Assembly: GCF_003388735.1 (NCBI RefSeq)
Contig: NZ_QUBQ01000001.1
Coordinates: 2,232,001-2,296,000 of the forward strand
Length of the DNA: 64,000 nucleotides
Source of the DNA: Paenibacillus paeoniae
Lineage (GTDB): Bacteria; Bacillota; Bacilli; Paenibacillales; Paenibacillaceae
Reading direction: 5' to 3'
A program made the translations under genes and the position numbers. The notes beneath the pieces were generated by a model, which saw nothing but the letters and a program-made list of their open reading frames with translations, did no database searches and was not told where the DNA came from. Below, one piece after another: positions 26,946 through 36,129 of the stretch. Numbering within the stretch: position 1 is the stretch's first letter; each line of letters starts with the position of its first letter.

Positions 26946-27119
26946 CTAAAACTTTCTCTTACGCGCAGCCTCGGACTTCTTCTTGCGCTTAACACTTGGC
27001 TTTTCATAATGCTTGCGTTTTTTCACCTCAGCGAGCACACCGTCTTTAGCGATGGAACGTTTAAAGCGGCGAAGCGCAGCATCAATAGTTTCGTTTTTGC
27101 GAACTTTAGTTTCAGACAC
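26946..27119 (-). CDS. rpsU: 30S ribosomal protein S21
   Basis: A 57-residue basic protein of the small subunit, recognised from [20 protein letters not shown] and the Lys/Arg-rich tail. Translation starts at GTG 27119, with GGAGGGAGGG upstream; an in-frame ATG at 27173 would add 18 residues unknown in S21. A near-consensus promoter precedes it. S21 lies near the mRNA exit of the 30S platform and affects initiation. Confidence 0.96.
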   Translation of the reverse strand: MSETKVRKNETIDAALRRFKRSIAKDGVLAEVKKRKHYEKPSVKRKKKSEAARKRKF

Positions 27120-27178
27120 CAGTTTTCCCTCCCTCCGAAACAGACCGTCCAGAGCTATAACACGGTTTATCAAACTTC

Positions 27179-27208
27179 ATTATAAAGTAAACTAAAACCC
27201 AGTGTCAA
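27179..27208 (-). promoter_or_regulatory. Sigma-A promoter of rpsU-yqeY
   Basis: TTGACA (27203-27208) and TATAAT (27179-27184), both perfect consensus hexamers, are separated by 18 nt. The rpsU start is 59 nt further on. Confidence 0.87.
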
Positions 27209-27214
27209 CTTCCG

Positions 27215-27559
27215 TTAGGTTGCAATTAATGCGCCGAGCTTCTTGCCGCCCAGCAAGTGGATATGCAGGTGGTAGACGATTTGCCCCCCATCCTCGTTCA
27301 CGTTGTTGACCAGACGGTAACCCGCCTCCGCGATACCTTGCTCTTGGGCGATCTGGCGCGCTACGGCGAATAGCTCTCCGATCAGTTCATTATCCTCATC
27401 TGCAACATCATTCATAGTTGGAATATGTTTCTTCGGGATAATCAATATATGTACGGGAGCCGCTGGCTGAATATCTTGGAAAGCCAACACGCGATCGTTT
27501 TCGAACACTTTTTTCGACGGAATGGCACCATCAACGATTTTACAGAAAATGCAGTCCAT
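27215..27559 (-). CDS. HIT family protein (histidine triad nucleotide-binding)
   Basis: A 114-residue HinT-like hydrolase of purine nucleoside phosphoramidates and related adenylates. The active-site triad is His97, His99 and His101 (YHLHIHLLGG). CIFCKIVDGAIPS at the N-terminus and DIQPAAPVHILIIPKKHI in the middle are typical. Cys3 and Cys6 resemble the zinc-type N-terminus. It lies upstream of rpsU. The cellular substrate is not known from sequence. Confidence 0.93.
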   Translation of the reverse strand: MDCIFCKIVDGAIPSKKVFENDRVLAFQDIQPAAPVHILIIPKKHIPTMNDVADEDNELIGELFAVARQIAQEQGIAEAGYRLVNNVNEDGGQIVYHLHIHLLGGKKLGALIAT

Positions 27560-27600
27560 ACTTCTTCTACCTCCTCACCATTTCCTACCTACTATCATAC

Positions 27601-27629
27601 AAAAAAAATGAGCGCTAGTCCAATGCTCA
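27601..27629 (-). terminator. Terminator of the 27680 gene
   Basis: TGAGC (27625-27629 side) pairs with GCTCA (27609-27613 side) in the minus direction, followed by TTTTTTTT. The stem is short but the T-run strong. Confidence 0.6.
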
Positions 27630-27631
27630 AA

Positions 27632-27661
27632 CGCCGAACATGGGTTTTCCCATGTTCGGCG
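27632..27661. repeat. Perfect 13-bp palindrome with 4-nt loop
   Basis: CGCCGAACATGGG (27632-27644) and its exact complement (27649-27661) flank TTTT. It lies between the 27680 gene and its terminator. With no T-run of its own it is more likely an RNA stability element or a protein site than a terminator. Confidence 0.75.
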
Positions 27662-27679
27662 CGAATCAAACGGTTAGAA

Positions 27680-27970
27680 CTAGATAAAAAATGGCAATAA
27701 AGACAAGGCAAGCAGTCCGCCGAGCGGAAATCCTCTGCGGTAAAAGCGCCTGCGCGGGTAGTACCCTCCGTAGCCGTAACCGCCATAAGGGAAAAACGCT
27801 CTTTCATCCCCCGGACAGTGAGGAATTGCCAAATATACATTTTCGTCATCTACGCTCTCCACGATTCCATCGTGATATTGACCATCGTTTGTTTGGATCA
27901 CCACATAACGATTCATATGCTTCTCACATACACTTTTATTTTGGGTCAAGTGCGGATTGACGTTGCTCAT
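27680..27970 (-). CDS. Small hypothetical protein, spore-coat-like tail
   Basis: A 96-residue protein. Residues 20-50 (RYVVIQTNDGQYHDGIVESVDDENVYLAIP) read as a small beta-barrel of the Sm/KOW type. Then comes a Gly/Tyr/Arg-rich run (YGGYGYGGYYPRRRFYRRG) and a hydrophobic C-terminus (LGGLLALSLLPFFI). Gly/Tyr-rich tails of this kind occur in coat and surface proteins of spore formers, which is only an analogy. The gene stands alone, with its own terminator. I do not recognise a named family. Confidence 0.65.
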   Translation of the reverse strand: MSNVNPHLTQNKSVCEKHMNRYVVIQTNDGQYHDGIVESVDDENVYLAIPHCPGDERAFFPYGGYGYGGYYPRRRFYRRGFPLGGLLALSLLPFFI

Positions 27971-28042
27971 TGCTATCAGCCTCCTGTTACACCATCTTAT
28001 GCAACGGTAGGCTAATGGCTACTAAACAAACGGTGATCATTA

Positions 28043-28687
28043 CTAAGCTCCCGTGTATTCGCGAAGCTCCTTATGCAGCTCTTCCGCGATATCAATCCAA
28101 TCATGTCCGCCTGTTAGGCGAATCATTGAATTGCGGTCACCTTCCATACCAAAATGAAATGCGGACAAAAGCTCTGTCAGTTTCACAAAGGAGGACTGCA
28201 CTTCGCCCAGCGATTGCCGTTCCGTCTCCGTCAATCCGCCGCTCCCGGTACCGACGCTTCTAAGCGTCCCTTCCAGCTTTTGCTCGTAGGCGGCATAGCT
28301 ATCCGCCGCCTGCCCCAAGTTAGCAGAATCGATCATTCCCGCATGCTCCATCAGGACAGCCAAACCTGCATGCTCCCTGGCGACTCCGTCTGCCATATGA
28401 ACAGCCGTCAGGCGGGCTAACGACGGCTCCGATTCCGCCCTCGATAGTACCTCTTCCAAATACGCACTCCAGTGCGCTAGCTGCTCCTGGCCCTCTTTAA
28501 AACCTTGAAAAATCGACTCCCCGGTCTGCACAGTATTGCCTCTCGTATGTTCGATATGCTTGGTATACAACAGAATGTTGCCCATTGAGCTAAAGACAAG
28601 CAGAACTAATGTAATAGGCAGCGCCCAAGAACGCTTAACGTTTTGTTGCTGTTCCACGATTCTCCCTCCCGATTCATCGTTAATCAT
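28043..28687 (-). CDS. Single-pass membrane protein downstream of addA
   Basis: About 214 residues. A cytosolic N-terminus (MINDESGGRIVEQQQNVKRSW) is followed by one transmembrane helix (LPITLVLLVFSSMGNILLY) and a ~170-residue helical extracytoplasmic domain without cysteines. No family is recognised. The start is ambiguous: ATG 28687 has AGGAG 10 nt upstream, and GTG 28657 has a stronger GGGAGGGAG 4-5 nt upstream. The gene begins 13 nt after the addA stop and is probably co-transcribed with addBA. Confidence 0.7.
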   Translation of the reverse strand: MINDESGGRIVEQQQNVKRSWALPITLVLLVFSSMGNILLYTKHIEHTRGNTVQTGESIFQGFKEGQEQLAHWSAYLEEVLSRAESEPSLARLTAVHMADGVAREHAGLAVLMEHAGMIDSANLGQAADSYAAYEQKLEGTLRSVGTGSGGLTETERQSLGEVQSSFVKLTELLSAFHFGMEGDRNSMIRLTGGHDWIDIAEELHKELREYTGA

Positions 28688-28700
28688 GACGGCGTTGCTC

Positions 28701-31700
28701 CTATAGCTTAATAAGCTTTGAACCGTCGAAGAAATACAAATAAAGCTCATCGACCTTCCGCTTCAGCACTGCCTCGGTCGCTTCGGCATAAAGCTCCAAC
28801 TGAAACCTGTGGCGTTCCGCCGCCTGCTCCCAATTGCTCATATAGATGCGATCCGTCTTGTAATCCAGCAGTGTAATGCCATTCTTGTCCTCGAACAGGC
28901 AATCGATAACGCCCTGAATAAGAATCGACTCATCATCCAGTCCCGCATCTCTCTTCCCATAGACGCGGCTAGCGGGAAACATACAACTGAACGGAACTTC
29001 TCTTCTCACCCAGTCTGCCAAGGCAAGACGCCGGCCAATCTCACTGGTATAGAAAGCCAGAATGGCCGTTACATCGATAACGCTAGCCTGTCTCTCGGTT
29101 AATAAACGTTTGACTACCATAGCCGAGAGCGTTTCTTCAATAACCCCTTTATCAATGGTGCCAGTTACCGGAACATGCTGCATCAGCAAATGGTGTACGG
29201 AGCCTTTCTCAGCAGCTGTCAGCGACTTTTCCTCCATAAAGGACGGCCTGCGCAGCCGAAGCGTATAGGCGCCCGAGCTGCTGCCGCCTTCCGTTGGTTC
29301 GGCTTCAACAGGCTCAGTCAGCCCGTAAGCCGCTTCTTGAATAGTCTCAAGACTATTGGCATCTCCCATTGGTTCAGCGTTAAGACGCTTCATCTCCGTT
29401 ACGGAGGTTTTAGCTGCAACTCTCTCCGCGGCCACATAAGGATACGTCCATTCCAGTCGGGCTCGAAGCTCTGAATCCTCCGGCACTTCCTCGATTAAGG
29501 CAAGCGATTCAATCGCATCCGCCCTGAGCTGTTTAACAGCAGAGTCTTCATCGATTGCTTCTTCCATGCCAGCCGCAGCTTCGCTGCCGAGCAGCATAGC
29601 CGGTACAATACCGGCTTCCCATCGTTCAGGTCTGTCATCAGCCGACATTTCATTCCAATCCGAGTCCTTCTCTTCTTGGAGGGCCAATCGCTGTACAGAA
29701 AGTGGACCCAACCAGTCCAAGTAAGAGCGGGCGGAGGCCACATGATAATCCGTAACCTCTCCGGAATCATCCAGCGCGGCTAACCAGCGATTCATCGCTT
29801 TGGCCGAATCGGCTACCGTTCCAACTAGAAACATTTTTTCTTTTGGTCTGGTCAAGGCTACATACAAGATTCGCATTTCTTCGGCCAGCAGTTCCATTTT
29901 AAGTTTTTTTCGAATGGCAAGGAACGGCAATGTTGGGTAGCTGATTCGAAGATCGGGATCCACATAACGAGGACCGAAGCCAAGCTCCTTATGTTTCAAA
30001 AATGATGTTCTTGTATCCTGCTGATTGAACAGCTTGCCCATGCCTGCGACGAAGACCACCGGAAATTCCAATCCCTTACTCTTGTGAATAGACATAATTC
30101 TGACGACATTCTCGCCTTCGCTTGCTGCCCTTGCAGTCCCCAGATCGCCGCCGCTCTCCCGCATGCGTTCGATGAACCTCAGAAACCGGAACAACCCTCG
30201 GAACGATGTCGCTTCATACTGCCTGGCACGGTCATGAAGAGCTCTTAAATTCGCCTGTCGCTGCACGCCGCCAGGCAAGCCGCCAACAAAATCGTAATAG
30301 CCTGTATCCCGATAGATGCGCCATAGCAAGTCTGCAAGCGATCCCCCTCTGGCTTCCGATCTCCAACCCTCCAGCTGATCCAGGAATTGTGCCAGCTTGA
30401 GTCTTATGCTCTCCGCCATGCTCTCACTGCCAGCAGCCTGAATCAGCGCATCAAAATAGCTTGAATTGGCCGACTGAATCCGAATGCGAGCAAGTTCCTC
30501 GGCTGTCATTGCAAAAATAGGAGAACGAAGCGCAGCCGCAAGCGGAATATCCTGATGCGGATTATCGATGACTCGCAAGATCGACAGCATAGTCTCGACC
30601 TCTGTGGCTTCAAAATATCCGCTGCTCAGCTCCGCATAGGCCGGAATTCCTTTGGCCTGCAGCTCCTCAATCAGAATAGGAGACCACTGCTTGGTGGCAC
30701 GCAGCAGAATAACGATATCTCTCCACTCCATGGGGCGGTATCCGCCACCCTTGCCGTCATAGACCTCAAAATCGCCGCTTACAAGATCGTTGATCTGACT
30801 TGCGATCCACCTTGCTTCAAGCTGCGCGACGTTCAGCTCTGCAAGTTCCTCTGCTCGCGATTGAGCATCGTCCTGCTCTTCTCCGAATGACTCATCTTCC
30901 CCCTGCTCTGCATCGTCGCCCCCGCTTGTCCCGCGATCCAGAATAGCAAATTGTATACTGCAGCTGCCGGGCTTGACCGGTGCAGGGTAGGATGCCCCGC
31001 ATACAAGCTCCGCTCTAGCGTCGTAATCCATCTCTGCGACGTTCTCCCTCATGATGCCGCGAAACACGCCATTGACCCCTTCTACCACTTCACGGCGGCT
31101 TCGGAAGTTCCGGGCAAGATCGATTCGCTGACCGATAGACGATGCAGAATCGTGACCTTCCTCTGCTTGCGTGCGGTAAGCTTTATATTTGGCCAGAAAC
31201 AAATTAGGCTCTGCCAATCGAAAACGATAGATGCTCTGTTTTACGTCTCCTACCATGAACCTGTTTCCATTGCCGGCACGCTCGATTAAGGAGACAATCG
31301 CCTCCTGCACCATATTCGTATCTTGATATTCGTCGAGCAAAATTTCATCGAACAGATTTTGATAGTCTAGTGCTGCAGCAGATGGGACAATCTGCTCCGG
31401 AGTGGACGAAGCATCCCGTAAAATGCGAAGACAATAATGCTCCAGATCGCCGAAGTCGAGTAATCCCTTCCCCCTCTTGGCCGCTTCGTACCGTCTGCCG
31501 AATTCAATGACCAAGTCGGAAAGCGTTCGCATCAGAGGAGCGAGCGCTGCCAGCTCCGTCAGAAACTGGTCGGCATCCCGTCCGAATAGCTCATTCGCCA
31601 AGCTGCCAACCAGCTTCTTCGCATGATCCCGCAATTCCTTTACCTGCTCCTGGAGAGACTTGTCATAGTCATCGCCTCGCAGCGCCTTCAGCTTCCCGAA

Positions 31701-32570
31701 TGCCGCCTCTCTGAACGGTACAGCCCAATGGCGCCATGAAGTGGACTGCACGGTATCCAGCAGCCCCTCAATGAGCCTAACATCTTCTTCAAGCGCGCTT
31801 GCATAGGGCGCAGGACCAGACGGCATATGAGACAGGTCAAGTGCCTTCCGCAGTTGGGCGAGCGCTCCCTGGAGTCCAAGCAAAGCATCTCCTCGCAAGC
31901 TTGCTATCCAATCGCTTTGCTCCAATTCGTCCAGCGATGCTACCTCAAAGGCGCTCGCCGTATGGCTAAGCCATACCTCAGGCCATGGATGGCTCTGTGC
32001 GAAGTCATACAGACCTTGAACAAGTTGGTACAGCGGCTCGTCCCCGCGTTCCCCGCCATACCGATCAGCCAGCGTCAGGAAGTCCCCGCTCCCTTCTGCC
32101 TCGCCGCTATAACGAAGCTCAAACAACTCATCCAGCACATCCAGCCGCATCAGCTCGCTCTCCGTTTCATTGGCGATACGGAAGCCCGGGTCAAGTCCGA
32201 TAAGCGGGTAATAGCGGCGGATCACATCGAGACAAAAGGAGTGGAGCGTTGTAATTGAGGCACGGCCCATGAGAGCGAGCTGTCGGCGCAAATGCTCGTT
32301 ATCCGGGTCGGATGACAGCCTCTTCTCCAGCGCCAGCCTTATCCGATCCTTCATTTCGGCGGCAGCCGCTTTCGTAAATGTAGCGACCAGCAACCGATCG
32401 ACATCGGTGTTCATCGATATTTTTCGAATGATGCGCTCCACGAGTACGGCCGTTTTACCCGACCCTGCAGCAGCCGCGACGAGCACATTTCTCCCCCCGG
32501 TTACAATCGCTTCCCACTGATCATCCGTCCAGGTGCTGTCCACCGGCTTCGGCTCACGAATCGTTGCCAT
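28701..32570 (-). CDS. addA: ATP-dependent helicase/nuclease subunit A
   Basis: A 1289-residue subunit of the AddAB double-strand-break resection complex. It is a UvrD-like 3'-5' helicase with Walker A AAAGSGKTA (about residue 35), LDEYQDTN (Walker B), VGDVKQSIYRFR, IMSIHKSKGLEFPVVF and VALTRPKEKMFLVG. A RecB-type nuclease domain sits at the C-terminus (VIDCLFEDKNGITLLDYKTD, about residue 1225). It processes ends to Chi sites for RecA loading. ATG 32570 lies 4 nt after the addB stop behind AAGGAG, so translation is coupled. Confidence 0.97.
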   Translation of the reverse strand: MATIREPKPVDSTWTDDQWEAIVTGGRNVLVAAAAGSGKTAVLVERIIRKISMNTDVDRLLVATFTKAAAAEMKDRIRLALEKRLSSDPDNEHLRRQLALMGRASITTLHSFCLDVIRRYYPLIGLDPGFRIANETESELMRLDVLDELFELRYSGEAEGSGDFLTLADRYGGERGDEPLYQLVQGLYDFAQSHPWPEVWLSHTASAFEVASLDELEQSDWIASLRGDALLGLQGALAQLRKALDLSHMPSGPAPYASALEEDVRLIEGLLDTVQSTSWRHWAVPFREAAFGKLKALRGDDYDKSLQEQVKELRDHAKKLVGSLANELFGRDADQFLTELAALAPLMRTLSDLVIEFGRRYEAAKRGKGLLDFGDLEHYCLRILRDASSTPEQIVPSAAALDYQNLFDEILLDEYQDTNMVQEAIVSLIERAGNGNRFMVGDVKQSIYRFRLAEPNLFLAKYKAYRTQAEEGHDSASSIGQRIDLARNFRSRREVVEGVNGVFRGIMRENVAEMDYDARAELVCGASYPAPVKPGSCSIQFAILDRGTSGGDDAEQGEDESFGEEQDDAQSRAEELAELNVAQLEARWIASQINDLVSGDFEVYDGKGGGYRPMEWRDIVILLRATKQWSPILIEELQAKGIPAYAELSSGYFEATEVETMLSILRVIDNPHQDIPLAAALRSPIFAMTAEELARIRIQSANSSYFDALIQAAGSESMAESIRLKLAQFLDQLEGWRSEARGGSLADLLWRIYRDTGYYDFVGGLPGGVQRQANLRALHDRARQYEATSFRGLFRFLRFIERMRESGGDLGTARAASEGENVVRIMSIHKSKGLEFPVVFVAGMGKLFNQQDTRTSFLKHKELGFGPRYVDPDLRISYPTLPFLAIRKKLKMELLAEEMRILYVALTRPKEKMFLVGTVADSAKAMNRWLAALDDSGEVTDYHVASARSYLDWLGPLSVQRLALQEEKDSDWNEMSADDRPERWEAGIVPAMLLGSEAAAGMEEAIDEDSAVKQLRADAIESLALIEEVPEDSELRARLEWTYPYVAAERVAAKTSVTEMKRLNAEPMGDANSLETIQEAAYGLTEPVEAEPTEGGSSSGAYTLRLRRPSFMEEKSLTAAEKGSVHHLLMQHVPVTGTIDKGVIEETLSAMVVKRLLTERQASVIDVTAILAFYTSEIGRRLALADWVRREVPFSCMFPASRVYGKRDAGLDDESILIQGVIDCLFEDKNGITLLDYKTDRIYMSNWEQAAERHRFQLELYAEATEAVLKRKVDELYLYFFDGSKLIKL

Positions 32571-32574
32571 CGTC

Positions 32575-35500
32575 TCACACTCCTTCCAACTGCCGCCATG
32601 CGTCCTCCTTGGACGACTTGGTTAACTTCTTATACTCGTTGCCTTCGAATAGCGGATCGAATTGACAGACGGCCTTGTAATCGCAAAATTGGCAAGGCGA
32701 CTTCGCCCCCAACCGGTAAGGCTCAATGGATACCTCACCCTCCATAATCGTACCGCCGATCCTGCTGATCATGCCTCTAACTGATCGTCTCAAGGTGGTC
32801 CATTGATCCGATGTGACAACCGACGAACTGCTGTAAAAACTTCCATCCCGCTTCAAAGCAACCGGAAGCAAGTCCGAATGGCCCGTATCAAGTTCACCGT
32901 CCATCAGCCTGGTAACCTCGGCATCCGCCGTAAGCAATCCTCTCGTCTTATAGCGCTTGAGGAGCTTATCCGACACTTCCTCCGCCGACAGGCCATTCGA
33001 GAGGGCAAGCAGCGGATTATGCACATGGAAATACAATACGCCTGCTGGAGATGCAGCTTCTCCAAGCCAACCTTCGGAATGCGTAATGAGAACATCCAGA
33101 TAAGTCAGCATTTGCAGCGATAGTCCATGTACAACCTCCTCCAGCTTGAGCGATGTTGCGCTTGATTTGTAGTCCAATACGCGAAGCAGAAGGCCCTCCT
33201 CCGTCTTGGCGGCATCCACTCGATCAATGCGACCGACAACCTCCATCTCCCCTCCACTTGGCAATGGAAGCACCAAAGCAGGCAAGGTGCCCCCAGGACC
33301 GAAGTCCAGCTCCGTAGCGAGGGGCTGGAAGTGAGCGCGCTTGGCATGCTCGCCAAGAATAACGGCAGCCTGGGCAACGATTTCCTTCAGCTTGCGAGCA
33401 ATAAATTGGAATCTGCCGCTGCTCAACAAGATTTGGGATTGCAGCTTGGGCGCAATCTCATCAACCGTCTTCGAAGCCTCTTCCTTCACTTCTTCCCGAG
33501 TGAGCTTGCCCCAACGACCGCTCAGCGATCCTGCCAGCTTGCTAAGCGCGGCATGAAAGAGCTGCCCGACGTCAGGCGCTTCCAGACGATAGAGCTTACG
33601 CTCCCGCAGCTTGAGTCCGTGTATGGCAAAATGCTGGAATGGACAAGAGACGAAACGTTCCATCCGCGAGACGCTGACCGTCATTCGCTCACCGTACAAC
33701 TCTCTGGCGAGGGACATTGGCAGACGGCTTTCCCGGTTATGATAGGTTAGCGATCCCGTCAGCAACTGAAGCTTCGACTGCCACTCGGGCCGGGCAACAT
33801 ACCAGTTGTACATATCCCACCAGAACGGCGCGATAGGACTGCCTTGCTGCCAGCGCCTAAGCGCTGCGATAAGATGGGTCAATGTGCGGTCGGGATGCTG
33901 GGCATATTCCCGCTGCGCATCAACTGACATGCTTTCCGACGGCTCAGCCCCCGATTCATAGGTTGGCAATCCCGGGAACAGGCCGCGAATGCTCCGAATG
34001 ATCTCGGAAGGCAACAGACTCTTCCCCTCTTCATCAGCCTCAGCCCAACTGATCCAAAGCAGGTCGCTTGGTGTCGTAAGCGCGTTATAAATCATAAACC
34101 GCTCGTCCAGCAGCCTTCTGCGAACGCTAGGCGCCATCTCAACGCCTTCAGCAACAAGCGTATCTCGTTCGGCTTCAGTCAATATACCGTCCTCTTTGAC
34201 ACGCATAGGCATAATTCCGTCATTGGCTCCCAGAACATAGCAAGCCCGAATGCGTCCCGATCTGGTCCGGTCCATGGAACCGACCAATACTTGATCAAGA
34301 GCTGGCGGCACAGCTGCCAGCTTCAAACCCTCCAGCCCTGACTCCACGATACCTGCGAACAACTCTGGAGAGACGAATTCGTCTCCTGCCAGCTCCACAA
34401 GCTGATCGAGCAAGCTCATCACGCTGTCCCATAGTTGCCTATGCGCTCGTCCTCGCTGCGCTTCGCCGCGCTCCATGTCCTCACGGCTCCAACGCTCCAG
34501 CCGGTCCGCTGCATCTGAATGATCCAGAAGCTTATAAAGCGCTTCGCACATCTCCCGAATGTTGCTTGCCTTGCCGATTGCATCCTCAAATTTCTTGAGC
34601 AACGGAACTACCGCTTCTCTGGCCGCCATAGCAATATCAAATTCTCGCTGTGCTTTTGCCGATATGACGGTCTCCATCGTATCATCTTCCTCAAGCGAGA
34701 GAGGCGCTATCGGTCTCCAGCTCCTCCGGTCGAGCCACTTCCATCCGTCAATTCCTGCGGCAAGCGCGTAATTCTCCAGACGATCGAACCAATCCCTTGG
34801 CAGACTGCCGTCCATTGGAAAAAGCATTTCCGTCTTGATGCAGCGAAACACGGCATCATAATGCCAGCCGTTCAGAATCGTTTCCAAGGCAGAACGAATA
34901 AATTCGACCAACGGGTGGTGAAGCGCCTTTTCCTTCTGATCGACAAAATGCGGGATGCCGTAATCGTCAAGAATAAGAGACAGATAGTCTGCGTAATCTT
35001 CCGTATTGCGGGTTAGAATGGCAATGTCTCTCCAGCGCAAGCCCCCATTGCGAGCTCGCGCCCTGATATCACGAGCTACCGCCTCAACCTCCGCCCTTCT
35101 GCCGGAAGCGGATTGAAGTCTAATTCCGTGACTCATGGCCTCGTTCCGACTACCCAGCAGCATCGGCACACGCTTGTCATAATGCTTCTCCAAATGTTCC
35201 AGCATGGGACTGGCGCTGAATCTGTGCGGAAATTCGGCGACTGCATTCAAATTCAACGTCGGCAGAACCTCGATTCCGTGTGCTTCAGCCAATTCCGATA
35301 GTCTGATACATGTTTCCGCTGTCGGGTGGAACAGTTCAAGCTCATGCGGACGATCTCCCGATGCATAGAAGCGGTCCAGCGTAAGCGTGATATTGACTTG
35401 CTTCGCTTCCTTCATAATCGATCCCAGCGCTTCGTACTCAGTAGGCGTGAATCCATGGAAGCCGTCCACCCAAATCTGAGCGTCCTGCATCGAAGGCGCG

Positions 35501-36084
35501 GCCGAATAGCTGCTCTTCAGAAAGTCCAAGTAGTCTTCCGCATCGATGTATTGACCCGCAAGGCTTGATTCCATCTCCTCATAGATCAGGGATAAGTCAT
35601 GCAGCTTCCGATCCAGCAGTCCTTCGAGACGCTCGCCGGAGTTCAGGCGAGCATCCAGCTTCCGCAAGCCCTCCGCATTTACTCCGTAACGCTTCCACTC
35701 CGTAAGAAGCTCTGACAGCCGCTCAATAAACCCCGCTTGCTCCGCTCCGCTCTGGAAAAGCGCAAGCCTGGAGGACAGCCGATGGACGATTTTATAAAGG
35801 AGCATGGATTTTCCCGTATCTCCTATCGGTACTAACGCTGTGCCCCCGGTTTCTTGCATAACTCGAAAAGCAAGCCTGCGGAAGCTAAGCGCCTGCGCCC
35901 TCAGCGAGCCGCGCAGCTCGCCGCGGTGAAGAAGAGTATACTCGCTCTGGAATGTCGCTTGCTCGGGAACAAGCATAATAAGCGGGGGACCATCCGGCTC
36001 GCGCTGAAGCTGCTTGCGGATCTCGTCCTGACAATAGGTCGTCTTCCCGGAACCTGCGCGTCCAATGATTAATCTCAGCGGCAT
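32575..36084 (-). CDS. addB: ATP-dependent nuclease subunit B
   Basis: A 1169-residue partner of AddA. Walker A is GRAGSGKTT at residues 8-16. The rest of the helicase-like part is degenerate, as expected. The C-terminal nuclease domain has LRVLDYKSSA, and four cysteines for an iron-sulphur cluster are visible: one in RFVSCPFQHFA (about residue 810) and three in CQFCDYKAVC (about 1127-1136). AddB supplies the 5' strand nuclease and Chi recognition. It starts at ATG 36084 behind GGGGAGGTGAG. Confidence 0.96.
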   Translation of the reverse strand: MPLRLIIGRAGSGKTTYCQDEIRKQLQREPDGPPLIMLVPEQATFQSEYTLLHRGELRGSLRAQALSFRRLAFRVMQETGGTALVPIGDTGKSMLLYKIVHRLSSRLALFQSGAEQAGFIERLSELLTEWKRYGVNAEGLRKLDARLNSGERLEGLLDRKLHDLSLIYEEMESSLAGQYIDAEDYLDFLKSSYSAAPSMQDAQIWVDGFHGFTPTEYEALGSIMKEAKQVNITLTLDRFYASGDRPHELELFHPTAETCIRLSELAEAHGIEVLPTLNLNAVAEFPHRFSASPMLEHLEKHYDKRVPMLLGSRNEAMSHGIRLQSASGRRAEVEAVARDIRARARNGGLRWRDIAILTRNTEDYADYLSLILDDYGIPHFVDQKEKALHHPLVEFIRSALETILNGWHYDAVFRCIKTEMLFPMDGSLPRDWFDRLENYALAAGIDGWKWLDRRSWRPIAPLSLEEDDTMETVISAKAQREFDIAMAAREAVVPLLKKFEDAIGKASNIREMCEALYKLLDHSDAADRLERWSREDMERGEAQRGRAHRQLWDSVMSLLDQLVELAGDEFVSPELFAGIVESGLEGLKLAAVPPALDQVLVGSMDRTRSGRIRACYVLGANDGIMPMRVKEDGILTEAERDTLVAEGVEMAPSVRRRLLDERFMIYNALTTPSDLLWISWAEADEEGKSLLPSEIIRSIRGLFPGLPTYESGAEPSESMSVDAQREYAQHPDRTLTHLIAALRRWQQGSPIAPFWWDMYNWYVARPEWQSKLQLLTGSLTYHNRESRLPMSLARELYGERMTVSVSRMERFVSCPFQHFAIHGLKLRERKLYRLEAPDVGQLFHAALSKLAGSLSGRWGKLTREEVKEEASKTVDEIAPKLQSQILLSSGRFQFIARKLKEIVAQAAVILGEHAKRAHFQPLATELDFGPGGTLPALVLPLPSGGEMEVVGRIDRVDAAKTEEGLLLRVLDYKSSATSLKLEEVVHGLSLQMLTYLDVLITHSEGWLGEAASPAGVLYFHVHNPLLALSNGLSAEEVSDKLLKRYKTRGLLTADAEVTRLMDGELDTGHSDLLPVALKRDGSFYSSSSVVTSDQWTTLRRSVRGMISRIGGTIMEGEVSIEPYRLGAKSPCQFCDYKAVCQFDPLFEGNEYKKLTKSSKEDAWRQLEGV

Positions 36085-36129
36085 AAGCTCACCTCCCCAG
36101 GTCTTGTCTTACAGGGCTAAATGCCCGTT

